Shown here: piece after piece, positions 24,867-35,263 of the stretch
How positions within the stretch are numbered: position 1 is the first letter of the stretch
Layout of the letters: each line of letters begins with the position of its first letter
NCBI RefSeq assembly: GCF_025772985.1
Contig: NZ_JAKMTB010000006.1
Coordinates: 1 to 64,000 of the forward strand
Source of the DNA: Campylobacter sp. CNRCH_2014_0184h
Lineage (GTDB): Bacteria; Campylobacterota; Campylobacteria; Campylobacterales; Campylobacteraceae
Direction: 5' to 3'
Length of the DNA stretch: 64,000 nt
Position numbers and translations under genes: made by a program
Notes under the pieces: generated by a model
The model's database searches: none
What the model was told of the DNA's origin: nothing
Seen by the model: only the letters and a program-made list of their open reading frames with translations

Positions 24867-26203
24867 TTTAACCCCTTTATTAATTTTAAAGCATCAAAAC
24901 TAATTTTATTTTTCTTATAATTTTTAGCTACTAAAGCATGAGCTAATACTGCATTTTTAGCAGCTTCTAAAGCATTAAATTTAGCTCCAAGTAAAGCTGC
25001 TATCATGCCACTTAGCACATCCCCACTTCCACCTTTTGCCAAAGCCTCATTGCCACAGTTTACTACAAAAAGTTTTTCTTTTTGAACGATGATGGGATTA
25101 GCCCCTTTTAACACCAAAGCACATTGGAATTTAGAACTAAATTTTCTTGCACAAAAAAAGCGTTTGTTTTGAATTTCTTCTACACTTACATCCTCATTAA
25201 AACAAAGTTTTAAAAGCATAGAAAACTCTTTAGGATGAGGGGTTAAAACAACATCTTCTCTATTAAGATATGAAAGCAAATTTTCACTTTGAAAGCAATT
25301 TGCATCTAAGACTAAAGGAATGTTTTTTAATCTTTCGTCTTTTAAAATACTTAAATCATCAAGCCCCATGCCTATAGCAGCTGCATTTATTTTACCTTCA
25401 ATATCATCTTTTAGCATAATCAAAGGCGAAAAGCTTTCTTTGGCCACTAAAGATACAAGCCCCGCTCCAAACTCTAAAGCACCAAGTCCAGCTAGAGTAC
25501 CTGCGCTTTTATTGGCAAAAATATAAACATGACCAAAATCGCCTTTATTTGAGTTGGCCTTTTTATCAATACATCTTAAATCTTTTTTTTCTAGTAAAAA
25601 ATTTTGTAAATTTTTGTTTTTTAGCTTTAAACCAAGATTGGCAAGTTTTATTTTACCAACATAATCTTTTGCAAAATCTTCTAACAAAATTTCTTTTAAA
25701 ACGCCCATACAAAGTGTGTAATCAGCCTTAAAACATAGCTCTTGTCCAAGCCCGCTAGGAATATCACAAGCTATTTTTAAAGCTTTGCTTTTAGTAATTT
25801 TTTTAAAAATTCTTTGTAAATTTTCATCTAAAGCTTTATTTAAACCACTTCCAAAAACACAATCAACTATAATGTCAAAATCTTTAAATTTAGGTTCTTT
25901 TTTTAAAAAATTAAAACCTACATTTTTTAAAATTTGCTCTTGCTTGATAAACATTGTATTTTTTTTATATGGCATAACATAGGCAAAAGCTTTTTTTAAG
26001 TGTCTAATGGCCACAAGTCCATCAGCTCCATTTCCACCAGTACCAAGCAAAAATAAAATTTTAGCATTTTTTATGTTTTTACTTTTTTTCTTAATCAAAT
26101 TTGCAAGTTCTATGCCTGCATTTTCCATCATTAAAAACTCATCCAAACCTTTTTCAATAAGCTCTTTTTCATAAGAAATATTATCTTTAAATACTACTTT
26201 CAT
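24857..26203 (-). CDS. nnr: Bifunctional NAD(P)H-hydrate repair enzyme
   Basis: A 448-residue fusion. The N-terminal domain (about 1-200) is the epimerase, with LLGTGGNGADGLVAIRHL and MENAG. The C-terminal ADP-dependent dehydratase (about 210-448) has SNKGDFGHVYIF, VLTPHPKEFSML and NEALAKGGSGDVLSGMIAAL, the nucleotide-binding GGSGD. Together they repair hydrated NADH and NADPH. It is short for the fusion family but has both sets of motifs. It overlaps rmuC by 17 bases. Confidence 0.93.
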   Translation of the reverse strand: MKVVFKDNISYEKELIEKGLDEFLMMENAGIELANLIKKKSKNIKNAKILFLLGTGGNGADGLVAIRHLKKAFAYVMPYKKNTMFIKQEQILKNVGFNFLKKEPKFKDFDIIVDCVFGSGLNKALDENLQRIFKKITKSKALKIACDIPSGLGQELCFKADYTLCMGVLKEILLEDFAKDYVGKIKLANLGLKLKNKNLQNFLLEKKDLRCIDKKANSNKGDFGHVYIFANKSAGTLAGLGALEFGAGLVSLVAKESFSPLIMLKDDIEGKINAAAIGMGLDDLSILKDERLKNIPLVLDANCFQSENLLSYLNREDVVLTPHPKEFSMLLKLCFNEDVSVEEIQNKRFFCARKFSSKFQCALVLKGANPIIVQKEKLFVVNCGNEALAKGGSGDVLSGMIAALLGAKFNALEAAKNAVLAHALVAKNYKKNKISFDALKLIKGLKCL

Positions 26204-27527
26204 CGCTCATCTCACATTTTATAAGCTTTTGGGTTTTAGCGCCTAGCTCTTTAAGTTTTATCACTCTTGAAGCGATATTTCCACTTCCATGAGTAAGCTT
26301 TGTTTGCATATTATCTACATTTGTGTTTAATCTTTTGATGTTTTCTTTGATTTTTTCAAAATCATCTAAAACACCTGCAAATTTATCATGAAATTTGCCA
26401 AGCTCATCAAAAGCTTTTAGGATATTTTCATTACTTTGTATATTTTTCCATGAAATATTTATCGTATTTAGTGCCATAAAAAGAGTGTTTGGTGTGGTTA
26501 AATAAACCTTTTTTTTGTAAGCGTATTGATAAATTTCAAGATCTACATTTAAAATCAAATCTAAGATATTTTGATAAGGTATAAAAAGCAAAACAAACTC
26601 ATAAGTGTGTTTATCATACTGCATATAAGGCTTTTTGGCTAACTCATCAATCCTTGATTTTAGATTATAAGCTAAATCAAGGCAAGTGTTTTGACTAACA
26701 TCTTCAAAAGCAAAATCACTTGGCAAAGAAAATTTTGCATCTATGATTATACTTTTTTGTTTATCTAAAAATACTACCGCATCAGGAATATAGGTTTTAC
26801 CCTCATCTTGAAATCTCTCTTGCAATTTATACTGCACGCCCTCTACCAAACCACTATTTTCTAAAACAGATTTTAGTTGCAATTCTGCAAAATTACCACG
26901 AATTTTTTTATCACCCTTTAAAATTTTAGCTAGCTTATCTGCATTTTCTGTCATATTTTGACTAAATTTAAACATATTATCAATATGAGTTTTAAGACTA
27001 ACTTCATTTGAATTTAGTCTTTCATTGTATTCTTTAACGCTTTTTTTCACAGGCAAGAAAATTTCTTCTAAGATTTTTTTTGTATCCTCATTAAGCATAA
27101 GTTTGTTTTGGTTTAAAATATTAGCATTTTGTTTTTGTAAATTTTGTTCTAATTCTTGTTTTAATTCTACTAAGCTTTGCTTGTATTTTTCTTCTAGTTT
27201 TATTAAAGTTTGGGTATATTCTTCTTTTAAATTCGCACGCTCTTTTAAATGTATATTTAAAAGTTCTTGCTGGGTTTGTTCTTTTTGAGCTAATTTTGCT
27301 TCTAAAGCCTCATTTTTAGACAAATATAATATTTTTTCATCTAAAAGTTTGGAATTTTTTTCTATGAGTGTAGTTTTTTCAAACTCTAAATTAGCAAGTT
27401 GATTTTGCAAGGCTATATTGCTTTGGTTTAAAAACTCTAATTTTGCTTTTTCTTTTTGACTTTTAAACGCATACCATATAAAAGCTAAAACTACAATAGC
27501 TAAAAAGGCTATCAAGATATTTTCCAT
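26187..27527 (-). CDS. rmuC: DNA recombination protein RmuC homologue
   Basis: A 446-residue protein. An N-terminal membrane helix (IAFLAIVVLAFIWYAF, residues 5-20) is followed by a long coiled coil (about 25-150). The RmuC nuclease-like domain contains KIRGNFAELQLKSVLE, YIPDAVVF, IIDAKFSLPSDF and FVLLFIPYQ. RmuC proteins limit DNA inversion and rearrangement at repeats. Coupled to nnr and three bases from the NYN gene. Confidence 0.92.
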   Translation of the reverse strand: MENILIAFLAIVVLAFIWYAFKSQKEKAKLEFLNQSNIALQNQLANLEFEKTTLIEKNSKLLDEKILYLSKNEALEAKLAQKEQTQQELLNIHLKERANLKEEYTQTLIKLEEKYKQSLVELKQELEQNLQKQNANILNQNKLMLNEDTKKILEEIFLPVKKSVKEYNERLNSNEVSLKTHIDNMFKFSQNMTENADKLAKILKGDKKIRGNFAELQLKSVLENSGLVEGVQYKLQERFQDEGKTYIPDAVVFLDKQKSIIIDAKFSLPSDFAFEDVSQNTCLDLAYNLKSRIDELAKKPYMQYDKHTYEFVLLFIPYQNILDLILNVDLEIYQYAYKKKVYLTTPNTLFMALNTINISWKNIQSNENILKAFDELGKFHDKFAGVLDDFEKIKENIKRLNTNVDNMQTKLTHGSGNIASRVIKLKELGAKTQKLIKCEMSDESSI

Positions 27528-27529
27528 TT

Positions 27530-28219
27530 TTAAGCCTTTGTTTTTTCAATAAGAAAATAAATATTTTTTTCATTACCTTCTTTAAATTGTTTCATTTGTG
27601 GTAAAAACTCTTTTACCAATGCTCTAAAATTTTTAAAACCAAAATTTTGAGGGATAAAATTTGCGTGTTTTCTATTCATATTGGTGCGAATTTGAGCATA
27701 TTCAGCACGACCTTTTTCTTCTATTAAGGCTTCTGTGATATTGATTAAATCTTTGATATATTCTTTAGTGCTTAATATTTTTTCTTTAGATTCATCTTGA
27801 TCTAAATAAAAAAATTCACTAAAAGAATTCACATAAGATTTTACAGCTTGTTTTAAACCCATACCTATAACTTGCTTTTTACCCTCTTTAAGCCTTTGGA
27901 TTAAACTAGTATAATCACTATCGCTTGAAACAATGACAAAAATATCAATATCTTTTTCATAAAAAAAACTCATAATCTCAGTGATTAAGTACATATCACT
28001 TGAGTTTTTATTAGCTATAAAATTAAATTGCTGCATAGCGATAATAGAATATTGTGCGATTTGTTCTTTCCAATTTTGTATATTTTTTTGTGTCCAATCT
28101 CCATAAATTCGTTTTATAACAATTTCTCCATAATCAGAAGCGATATCAAAAATAGATTTTGCATATTTTGAAGGAATATTTTCTGCATCAATAAAGATCG
28201 CCACGCTTTTGTTATCCAT
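27530..28219 (-). CDS. NYN-domain protein with C-terminal OST-HTH-like region
   Basis: 229 residues. The N-terminal NYN/LabA-type PIN-fold domain (1-150) has SVAIFIDAENIPSKYAK with the first catalytic Asp, and IFVIVSSDSDYTSLIQRL with the SSDSDY acidic cluster. The C-terminal 70 residues resemble an OST-HTH (LOTUS) RNA-binding domain: YAQIRTNMNRKHANFIPQNF. A role as a Mg-dependent ribonuclease is likely from the family. Its substrate is unknown. Confidence 0.87.
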   Translation of the reverse strand: MDNKSVAIFIDAENIPSKYAKSIFDIASDYGEIVIKRIYGDWTQKNIQNWKEQIAQYSIIAMQQFNFIANKNSSDMYLITEIMSFFYEKDIDIFVIVSSDSDYTSLIQRLKEGKKQVIGMGLKQAVKSYVNSFSEFFYLDQDESKEKILSTKEYIKDLINITEALIEEKGRAEYAQIRTNMNRKHANFIPQNFGFKNFRALVKEFLPQMKQFKEGNEKNIYFLIEKTKA

Positions 28220-28227
28220 TTTTTCTC

Positions 28228-29736
28228 CTATGTAGTTCTCATTCTAAAACTTAATGCTTTTAAAATATGAGTTTTTAAAATCAACTCGCTTTGCTCTAAA
28301 TCTGCAATAGTTCTTGCTACTTTTATGGTTTTATTTACCCCTCTTTGAGAAAGATTATATGAATTTATAGCCTTTTGTAAAATTTCATTCGCAGTAGAAT
28401 CTAAAATACAAAATTGCTTCAGTTGTTCATCATTTAATTTAGCATTAAATTCTTCTTGTTTTCTTTGCTTTTGAAATAAAAATCCTTTAAAAACCATTTC
28501 ACTCATCTGTTTAGAGCTTAAACTTGTTTTATCTTCATGCGAAATCTCATCCATAGCTACATAAAGATCAATTCTATCTAAAATAGGAGATGAAATTTTA
28601 TTTTTATATTTTTTAATTTCCATCTCTTGGCAACGACATGCAAGACTTTTAGAAAATAAATTTCCACAAGGACAGGGATTTTGCGCACAAGCAAATAAAA
28701 ATTTAGTTTCATAAATTACTTTGGTATTAACTCTTGAAATAAGAATTTTAAAATCCTCTAGCGGCTCTCTTAAACTTTCTATGATTTGTTTTGAAAAATG
28801 GGGAAACTCATCAAAAAACAAAACCCCTCCATTTGCAAGCGCTATTTCTCCTATCTTGGCATTTTTGGTTCCTCCACCAAAAATACTAGCCCTAGTACTT
28901 GTATGATGAGGACTTCTAAAAACCCTACTAGCACTAAAATCATCGTCTAAAGAATTTAATGACTTATAGGCATTTTGAGCTAAAATTTCCTTCAAACTTT
29001 GCGGTGGCATGATGAAAGGAAGTCTTTTAGCACACATACTTTTACCACTACCTGGACTACCTTCAAATAAAATATTATGCATACCCAAAGCTGCTATTAT
29101 ACAAGCAAATTTAGCATTTTCTTGACCCTTAACTTCTTTAAAATCATAAGGGTAAATAGAATTTTTTATATATTTTTGATTATTAATTTCTATGGCATTT
29201 TCAAATAAAGGATGGGCATTATTTATATGATAATTCTCATAATTTTTTTCTTTAAAAAAATCCATAGCTTGAGCTAAATTTTCCAAAGCATAGATTGTTA
29301 AGTTGGGTATCATCGAAGCTTTTTGTGCAATAGCTTTTGGTACTACTACTTTGGCATTTTGTACTTTTGCACTTAAAAAAAGCAAGATAGAAAATAAACT
29401 AGCAGTACTTTTAATACTACCATCTAAACCAAGTTCTCCAAAAACAAAAAAGTCATCTAAATTTTCTTTTTGAAATAAAATCAAAATCGCAATAGCCAAA
29501 TCAAAATGAGAGCCATTTTTAGGGATATCTGATGGACTAAGATTGATAGTGATTTTTTGAGCTGGGAAATTGAAATTTTGACTTAGTAAAGTTGCCTTAA
29601 CTCTTTCTGTGCTTTCTTTGATGGTAGAATTTGCAAGACCCACTATACTAAAACCTGGCAAACCTCTTGTGAAAGTTGATTCTACATCGATAATATCAAG
29701 CTCTGTAGAAAAACTTGCACATTTTAGTTTTTTCAT
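28228..29736 (-). CDS. comM: YifB/ComM-family AAA+ ATPase
   Basis: A 502-residue Mg-chelatase-like protein. The N-terminal ChlI domain (KITINLSPSDIPKNGSHFDL) leads to Walker A EGSPGSGKS, Walker B GGVLFFDEFPHF and the Arg-rich C-terminal helicase-type region. In naturally transformable bacteria ComM drives branch migration during DNA integration. It contains a Cys-rich insertion (CAQNPCPCG, CRC) as usual. Overlaps def by four bases. Confidence 0.9.
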   Translation of the reverse strand: MKKLKCASFSTELDIIDVESTFTRGLPGFSIVGLANSTIKESTERVKATLLSQNFNFPAQKITINLSPSDIPKNGSHFDLAIAILILFQKENLDDFFVFGELGLDGSIKSTASLFSILLFLSAKVQNAKVVVPKAIAQKASMIPNLTIYALENLAQAMDFFKEKNYENYHINNAHPLFENAIEINNQKYIKNSIYPYDFKEVKGQENAKFACIIAALGMHNILFEGSPGSGKSMCAKRLPFIMPPQSLKEILAQNAYKSLNSLDDDFSASRVFRSPHHTSTRASIFGGGTKNAKIGEIALANGGVLFFDEFPHFSKQIIESLREPLEDFKILISRVNTKVIYETKFLFACAQNPCPCGNLFSKSLACRCQEMEIKKYKNKISSPILDRIDLYVAMDEISHEDKTSLSSKQMSEMVFKGFLFQKQRKQEEFNAKLNDEQLKQFCILDSTANEILQKAINSYNLSQRGVNKTIKVARTIADLEQSELILKTHILKALSFRMRTT

Positions 29737-30257
29737 TTGTTCTTTTTGGATTTTTTCTTAAAGTCTTTATCAAATTTTTGGCGTTTTAAAAAAGAAAGTT
29801 TTTCTATAAACAAATGCCCATCAAGATGATCAACTTCATGTTGAATAGCCACTGCTAAAAAATCATGCGCTTGCAAACTTTGTGGCTTTCCAAACCTATC
29901 TTGATAATCAAGTTGTATATTTTTATAACGCATTACATCTTCATAAAAACCTGGTATACTTAAACAACCTTCATTGCAAGAAATTTTTTCATCATCCAAA
30001 GGTGTTATAATAGGATTAATAATTTCTAAAAGAGTTTGCTTATCCTCTTTTTGCTCACCTTCTTCATCACCAATATCTACAAGCAAAGCTCTAATTGGCA
30101 CATCAATTTGAATAGCAGCCAAGCCTACGCCCTTATTAGCTATCATTGTTTCATACATATCATCTAAAAGTATATGTAAATCTTTATCAAAATTTTCTAC
30201 TTTTTTTGACTCTAAAAATAATCTTGGATTAGGATAGGTAATTATTTTTCTTATCAT
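29733..30257 (-). CDS. def: Peptide deformylase
   Basis: A 174-residue metalloenzyme removing the formyl group from nascent N-termini. All three motifs are visible: GVGLAAIQ, EGCLSIPG with the metal-binding Cys, and HEVDHLDG with the two His ligands and the catalytic Glu. The C-terminus is Lys-rich. Overlaps both neighbours by four bases, so it is part of one leftward operon. Confidence 0.96.
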   Translation of the reverse strand: MIRKIITYPNPRLFLESKKVENFDKDLHILLDDMYETMIANKGVGLAAIQIDVPIRALLVDIGDEEGEQKEDKQTLLEIINPIITPLDDEKISCNEGCLSIPGFYEDVMRYKNIQLDYQDRFGKPQSLQAHDFLAVAIQHEVDHLDGHLFIEKLSFLKRQKFDKDFKKKSKKNK

Positions 30258-31294
30258 TTTTCTTTTTCCACTATTATAAAGGGTTCTAAATTTTTTCCTG
30301 AATCTTTTAAAGCTTCAATGCATTTTTCTATTAATTCTTCACCCTTACTATCTTGATTAACAGCACTTATAGCCACTTCAACATCTACTTCTATTTCTTT
30401 ATCTGCTAGGAAAAAATTTGAATTTTCTAAAGATTCTAAAATTTTATTACATATTTCTTGTGCTTTTTCTAAATTTGTATGAGAAATCATCATAGCAAAA
30501 ATATTGTTTCCACAATGGGCTACTATATCGCTTGAAGAGACATTTTTACTAAAAATTCTACACACACCTTTTAAAAAAGCATTTTTTTCTTTTTGAGTAT
30601 AAGTTTGCTCAAGAATTTCTTCTTTTACTCTAAAAAATATTAAGGAAGTATGATAATTATATTTTGCATTACTTTCAATGCTTTTTTCTAAATTTTCTAA
30701 AAAATATTTTTTATTATAAACTCCAAATTTAGAATCAAAATCACTTTGCTCTTCTATATGTTTATAAGTTTGTCTAACCTCATCAAAACTTTCTTTAATC
30801 TCATCTGAATATTTATCTAAAATACTAGAAAATCTTGAAAGATCTGCTTCAAGAGCGTGAATTACATTAGATACTGCTAAATTTCCTGTGCTAATAGCAA
30901 GTTCTGAATTACGTCTTCTTAACATATCTTTAACTGTTTCAAGATGTCTATAAATCATAGCAATGTATTGCAATAATGCCGAAGTAGAACTAAAACTTTT
31001 TTTGATTTCTTGTTCTATATTTGCACGTTTGATACCATCATCGTTTTGCTCAAATTCCATAATCTCGCTAACTTTTTTCTTAAAAGCTACCGGACGTTCT
31101 TCAAGCATTTTTTGAAAATAAACTCCATAATTAGTTGGTGTTGGAGGTACATTATCTTTTACAAGCTCAGTCAAAATAGACTTTGCAAATTTTTCAAATT
31201 CACCTCCACTAATTTTTTGAATTTTTGGAGCTTCTTTGGCTGGAGTTGGATCACTACTTAAATTTAAATCAGCAAATAAATCATCATCTAACAT
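30254..31294 (-). CDS. Degenerate GGDEF-domain protein
   Basis: A 346-residue protein. A long helical N-terminal region is followed by a GGDEF-fold domain (about 205-345; FGVYNKKYFLENLEKSIESN opens it). The catalytic GGDEF motif is replaced by CGNNIF in SDIVAHCGNNIFAMMIS, so cyclic-di-GMP synthesis is unlikely. A role as a scaffold or regulator is more plausible. It lies between clpP and def in the leftward operon, overlapping def by four bases. Confidence 0.85.
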   Translation of the reverse strand: MLDDDLFADLNLSSDPTPAKEAPKIQKISGGEFEKFAKSILTELVKDNVPPTPTNYGVYFQKMLEERPVAFKKKVSEIMEFEQNDDGIKRANIEQEIKKSFSSTSALLQYIAMIYRHLETVKDMLRRRNSELAISTGNLAVSNVIHALEADLSRFSSILDKYSDEIKESFDEVRQTYKHIEEQSDFDSKFGVYNKKYFLENLEKSIESNAKYNYHTSLIFFRVKEEILEQTYTQKEKNAFLKGVCRIFSKNVSSSDIVAHCGNNIFAMMISHTNLEKAQEICNKILESLENSNFFLADKEIEVDVEVAISAVNQDSKGEELIEKCIEALKDSGKNLEPFIIVEKEK

Positions 31295-31308
31295 TGCTAT
31301 GCTTTTCC

Positions 31309-31899
31309 TTATTTAAAACTTTTTTCCAAAACCTTATCGATTAAGCCATATTCTTTAGCTTCTACAGCACTCATAAAAAAGTCTCTATCAGTGTCTTTTT
31401 CTATTTTAGAGAGTTTTTGTTTGGTGTTTTTAGCCAAAATATCATTTAAAATCGCTTTTAATCTTAGAATTTCTTTTGCTTGAATTTCTATATCAGTTGC
31501 TTGCCCTCTTGCTCCACCTAATGGCTGATGGATCATAATTCTTGAATTTGGCAGAGCAAATCTTTTCCCTGGAGCACCACAACTAAGCAAAAATGCACCC
31601 ATTGAAGCAGCTTGACCAATACAAATAGTACTTACATCAGCTTTAATATAATTCATCGTATCATAAATACTAAATCCACTGGTTACAACCCCACCTGGTG
31701 AGTTAATATAAAGATAAATATCTTTTTGAGGATCTTCAGCCTCTAAAAACAAAAGCTGAGCTACAATAGAAGCAGCAAGATCATCATTGATCTCGCCACT
31801 TAGCATGATAATTCTATCTTTTAAAAGTCTTGAATAAATATCATAACTTCTTTCGCCCCTGCTTGTTTTTTCAACCACATAAGGTATGTATGAGCTCAT
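31309..31899 (-). CDS. clpP: ATP-dependent Clp protease proteolytic subunit
   Basis: A 196-residue serine peptidase that forms the 14-mer barrel with ClpX/ClpA. The triad is visible: Ser99 in GQAASMGA, His124 in MIHQPLGG and Asp173 in DTDRDFFM. Its ATG overlaps the tig stop by one base. The pairing tig-clpP is common in bacteria and links nascent-chain folding with proteolysis. Confidence 0.97.
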   Translation of the reverse strand: MSSYIPYVVEKTSRGERSYDIYSRLLKDRIIMLSGEINDDLAASIVAQLLFLEAEDPQKDIYLYINSPGGVVTSGFSIYDTMNYIKADVSTICIGQAASMGAFLLSCGAPGKRFALPNSRIMIHQPLGGARGQATDIEIQAKEILRLKAILNDILAKNTKQKLSKIEKDTDRDFFMSAVEAKEYGLIDKVLEKSFK

Positions 31900-33218
31900 T
31901 ATTTTTCACTTTCTTTTTCAGTTTTCTTTTTGTCATTTTTTTTGAAAATATCAGCAAAAAGTTTTTCTTCGATTAAAGACATTTTAATAGCAGGCAATGC
32001 ACCTTGTTTTTTGTAATTATCTAAATGTTCTTGCGGGTTAAAACCATATCTATAAGCTTCAAAATAAATCGCTTGGATTAATTCTTGATCGCTTACTGTA
32101 ATATTTCTAAGTTTTGCTAGCTCGTCTATAATGAAAGTTAATTTTACGCTTTTTTGTGCATCTTCTTTAAAACTTTCTCTTTTTTCTTTATATTTAGCCT
32201 CATCTTTAAATTCTTTTAATTCTTCTTCGCTTAAAGTTCTCAAAGAGCTTCTAAATTGCATATCTGTTTCTTGCTCTACTATATTTCTTGGTAAAACAAA
32301 GTCAAACTTAGCTACCAAAGCTTCTGCAAATTGATTTTTAAGCTCATCATTGATAAGTTTAAAGATTTTTTCATTTTTTAGTTGTTCTTTTAATTTTGCA
32401 TCTAATTTTTCAACACTTGGTTCTTTTTCTTCAGGTAACAAGCTTTTTAAAAGCTCTTCATTTAACTCAGGTAATTTAAGTTCTTGAATTTCATGAATTT
32501 TTACTTTAAATACCGCATCTTTTCCTGCTAAATGCGCTGCACCATATTCTTTTGGAAAAGTTACATTAATATCTTTTTCCTCACCTGCTTTTAAACCAAT
32601 CATACCTTCTTCAAATCCTGGTATGAATTGTTTTGAACCAATTTCTAAAACATAATTTTGAGCTTTTCCACCATCAAAAGCTTTACCATCAACAAAACCT
32701 TCAAAATCAAATTTAGCAAAATCGCCTTCTTTTAAAGCTCTCGCTTCTTTAATCGCTTCAGGAGTAGCAAATCTTTTTAATAATTCTTCTTTTTTTGCAT
32801 CAATTTCTTTTTGAGTTACTTTTGGTGTATTATAAGTTGGAATTAGTTCTTCATATCCATCTAATTTTACTTCTGGTCTAAAAGATAATACCATTTGAGC
32901 CTCAATAGCGCCATCTTTTCTATCAAATTTTTCAAAATATGGCTCACCTACTAAATCTTTAGCCTCTTTTTTAACTTCTTTTAAAGCACCATCTACAGCA
33001 TTTCTTAAAAGATCTTGCTCCGCATCTCTTGTAAGCTCTTTTTCATATCTTTTAAGTATAGCAGCAACAGGAACTTTTCCTGCTCTAAAACCATCCATTT
33101 TCATAGTTTTAGATGCTTTTTTAGCTAATTTTTCAACTTCTGCTTTAATAGCTCCTTGAGCAATTTTCACAGTAGCATTTGCATTTGCAAAATCAATTAG
33201 TTTTGCTGTAACTTCCAT
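31899..33218 (-). CDS. tig: Trigger factor
   Basis: A 439-residue ribosome-associated chaperone and peptidyl-prolyl isomerase. The N-terminal ribosome-binding domain carries GFRAGKVP (signature GFRxGKxP, near residue 44). The FKBP-like PPIase domain has [20 protein letters not shown] and later [13 protein letters not shown]. The C-terminal half is the helical chaperone body with a Lys/Glu tail. First gene of the leftward block; divergent from folE. Confidence 0.96.
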   Translation of the reverse strand: MEVTAKLIDFANANATVKIAQGAIKAEVEKLAKKASKTMKMDGFRAGKVPVAAILKRYEKELTRDAEQDLLRNAVDGALKEVKKEAKDLVGEPYFEKFDRKDGAIEAQMVLSFRPEVKLDGYEELIPTYNTPKVTQKEIDAKKEELLKRFATPEAIKEARALKEGDFAKFDFEGFVDGKAFDGGKAQNYVLEIGSKQFIPGFEEGMIGLKAGEEKDINVTFPKEYGAAHLAGKDAVFKVKIHEIQELKLPELNEELLKSLLPEEKEPSVEKLDAKLKEQLKNEKIFKLINDELKNQFAEALVAKFDFVLPRNIVEQETDMQFRSSLRTLSEEELKEFKDEAKYKEKRESFKEDAQKSVKLTFIIDELAKLRNITVSDQELIQAIYFEAYRYGFNPQEHLDNYKKQGALPAIKMSLIEEKLFADIFKKNDKKKTEKESEK

Positions 33219-33327
33219 AATATTTTCCCTTTTTAAATAAAATTTTTTGATAATATACCAAAATTTTCCTTATCACTTTATATAAAAATAAAAATATGTT
33301 AAAATTTTAATTTTTGATGGAGAAAAA

Positions 33328-33900
33328 ATGCAAGAAAAATTTGAACAATCAGTAAAAAATATGTTAGAGATTATTGGGGAAAATCCACAAAGAGAAGGGC
33401 TTTTAAAAACTCCTACTAGAGTTTTTAAGGCTTTTGAATTTTTAAATAGCGGTTATAAACAAGATCCAAAACAAATACTAAATGATGCCTTATTTGAAAG
33501 CTCAAACAATGAAATGGTTTTAGTAAGAGATATAGAATTTTACAGTCTTTGCGAACATCATCTTTTGCCTTTTTTTGGGCGCGTGCATGTTGCGTATATA
33601 CCAGATAAAAAAGTCGTAGGACTTAGTAAAATTCCACGCCTTGTAGAAGTTTTTGCAAGACGCTTACAAATTCAAGAACAACTCACAGAGCAAATCGCAG
33701 AAGCACTAATGGAACATGTAGGTGCAAAAGGCGTTGGGGTGGTTATTGAAGCAAGACATATGTGTGTTGAAATGCGTGGGGTACAAAAGGCAAATTCTAC
33801 TACTAGCACTTCAGCATTAAGAGGTAGTTTTTTAAAAAGTGAAAAAACAAGAAAAGAATTTTTTACCTTAATTAACTCAGCAAAACAGGTTAGATTTTAA
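33328..33900 (+). CDS. folE: GTP cyclohydrolase I
   Basis: A 190-residue enzyme converting GTP to 7,8-dihydroneopterin triphosphate for folate synthesis (and deazapurine precursors). Zinc ligands are visible in [12 protein letters not shown] and in [11 protein letters not shown]. The motif [20 protein letters not shown] is characteristic. The stop overlaps the fliI start by one base. Confidence 0.97.
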   Translation: MQEKFEQSVKNMLEIIGENPQREGLLKTPTRVFKAFEFLNSGYKQDPKQILNDALFESSNNEMVLVRDIEFYSLCEHHLLPFFGRVHVAYIPDKKVVGLSKIPRLVEVFARRLQIQEQLTEQIAEALMEHVGAKGVGVVIEARHMCVEMRGVQKANSTTSTSALRGSFLKSEKTRKEFFTLINSAKQVRF

Positions 33901-35210
33901 TGGGTTTAGAAAAACTTCGTAGCAAAATTGCTTCACAAAATCTTGCCAGTGTTTTTGGACAAATTACTAAAATTTCAAGCACTAGTATAGAAATAAATGG
34001 CTTAAAAACTAGCATAGGTGATATTATTAAAATAGTTTCTAGTGAAGATGAGAGTAAAGAAGCTATGGCTATGGTAGTAGAAGTAGATGAGAATTTAAGT
34101 TATTTAAGTCCTTTTGGTTTTGTGGAAGGTTTTAAAATAGGTGATCGTGCTTTTATTAACGATGCAGGTATGCAAATAGGTGTTAGTGATGAACTTTTAG
34201 GAAGAGTAGTTGATCCTTTTATGCGACCAAAAGATGGTAAAGGACCTATTGAGGCAAGTAAATTTATGCCTATTATGCGTGCACCTATTGATGCAATGAA
34301 ACGAGGTTTGATAGAGGAAGTCTTTCCAGTAGGAGTTAAAACAATAGATGCGCTTTTAACTTGTGGGGTAGGACAAAAGCTTGGGATTTTTGCAGGAAGT
34401 GGGGTTGGTAAATCAACCCTTATGGGCATGATAGTAAAAAATTCCAAAGCTCCGATTAAAGTCATAGCTTTAATCGGTGAGCGCGGTAGAGAAATTCCTG
34501 AATTTATACAAAAAAATCTTGGTGGTAAACTTGATGATACTGTCATCATCGTTGCAACAAGTGATGATAGTGCGCTGATGAGAAAATACGGAGCATTTTG
34601 CGCTATGAGTGTGGCAGAGTATTTTAAAGAACAAGGCAAAGATGTGTTATTTATCATGGATAGTGTAACGCGTTTTGCTATGGCTCAAAGAGAAATAGGC
34701 CTAGCTCTAGGTGAACCACCTACGACAAAAGGCTATCCGCCAAGCGTTTTAAGTCTTTTACCTCAGCTTATGGAGCGCGCAGGAAAAGAAGAAGGTAAAG
34801 GCACTATAACAGCATTTTTTACCGTGTTGGTTGATGGAGATGATATGAGTGATCCAATAGCTGATCAAAGCAGATCAATACTTGATGGGCATATAGTGCT
34901 TAGTCGCGAACTTACTGACTTTGGAATTTATCCACCTATAAATATACAAAATTCAGCCTCAAGGGTTATGGGTGATATTATTAGTGATGAACACAAACTA
35001 GCTGCTAGAAAATTTAAACGTTTAAATTCTTTGCTTAAAGAAAATGAGGTTTTACTTAGAATTGGTGCTTATCAAAAAGGCACTGATAAAGAACTTGATC
35101 AGGCTATCGCTAAAAAAGACTTTATGCAACAATTTCTTAGTCAAAATCCTGAAGAAAGTTTTGAATTTGAAGATACTATCAATATGCTAAAAATGATTGA
35201 TACACAATAA
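33900..35210 (+). CDS. fliI: Flagellar type III secretion ATPase
   Basis: A 436-residue F1-beta-like ATPase of the flagellar export apparatus. Walker A is GSGVGKST in LGIFAGSGVGKSTLMG, Walker B is VLFIMDSVTRFAMAQ, and ALGEPPTTKGYPPSVLSLLP is the family signature. It couples ATP hydrolysis to unfolding and loading of flagellar substrates at the inner membrane. Coupled to folE. Confidence 0.97.
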   Translation: MGLEKLRSKIASQNLASVFGQITKISSTSIEINGLKTSIGDIIKIVSSEDESKEAMAMVVEVDENLSYLSPFGFVEGFKIGDRAFINDAGMQIGVSDELLGRVVDPFMRPKDGKGPIEASKFMPIMRAPIDAMKRGLIEEVFPVGVKTIDALLTCGVGQKLGIFAGSGVGKSTLMGMIVKNSKAPIKVIALIGERGREIPEFIQKNLGGKLDDTVIIVATSDDSALMRKYGAFCAMSVAEYFKEQGKDVLFIMDSVTRFAMAQREIGLALGEPPTTKGYPPSVLSLLPQLMERAGKEEGKGTITAFFTVLVDGDDMSDPIADQSRSILDGHIVLSRELTDFGIYPPINIQNSASRVMGDIISDEHKLAARKFKRLNSLLKENEVLLRIGAYQKGTDKELDQAIAKKDFMQQFLSQNPEESFEFEDTINMLKMIDTQ

Positions 35211-35226
35211 TTGGAATGATTTTTGC

Positions 35227-35253
35227 TTTTTCATGATAAAAAGTCATGAAAAA
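35227..35253 (+). promoter_or_regulatory. Inverted repeat between fliI and the next gene
   Basis: TTTTTCATGA (35227-35236) and TCATGAAAAA (35244-35253) form a 10-bp stem that ends next to the AAAGGA ribosome site of the gene at 35264. It may be a terminator of fliI or a translational control hairpin. Confidence 0.45.
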
Positions 35254-35263
35254 AGGATGGATC

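Noticed and set aside
34100-34657. 185-residue ORF antisense to fliI
   Set aside because: It lies fully within a conserved gene and has no ribosome site or recognisable domain.
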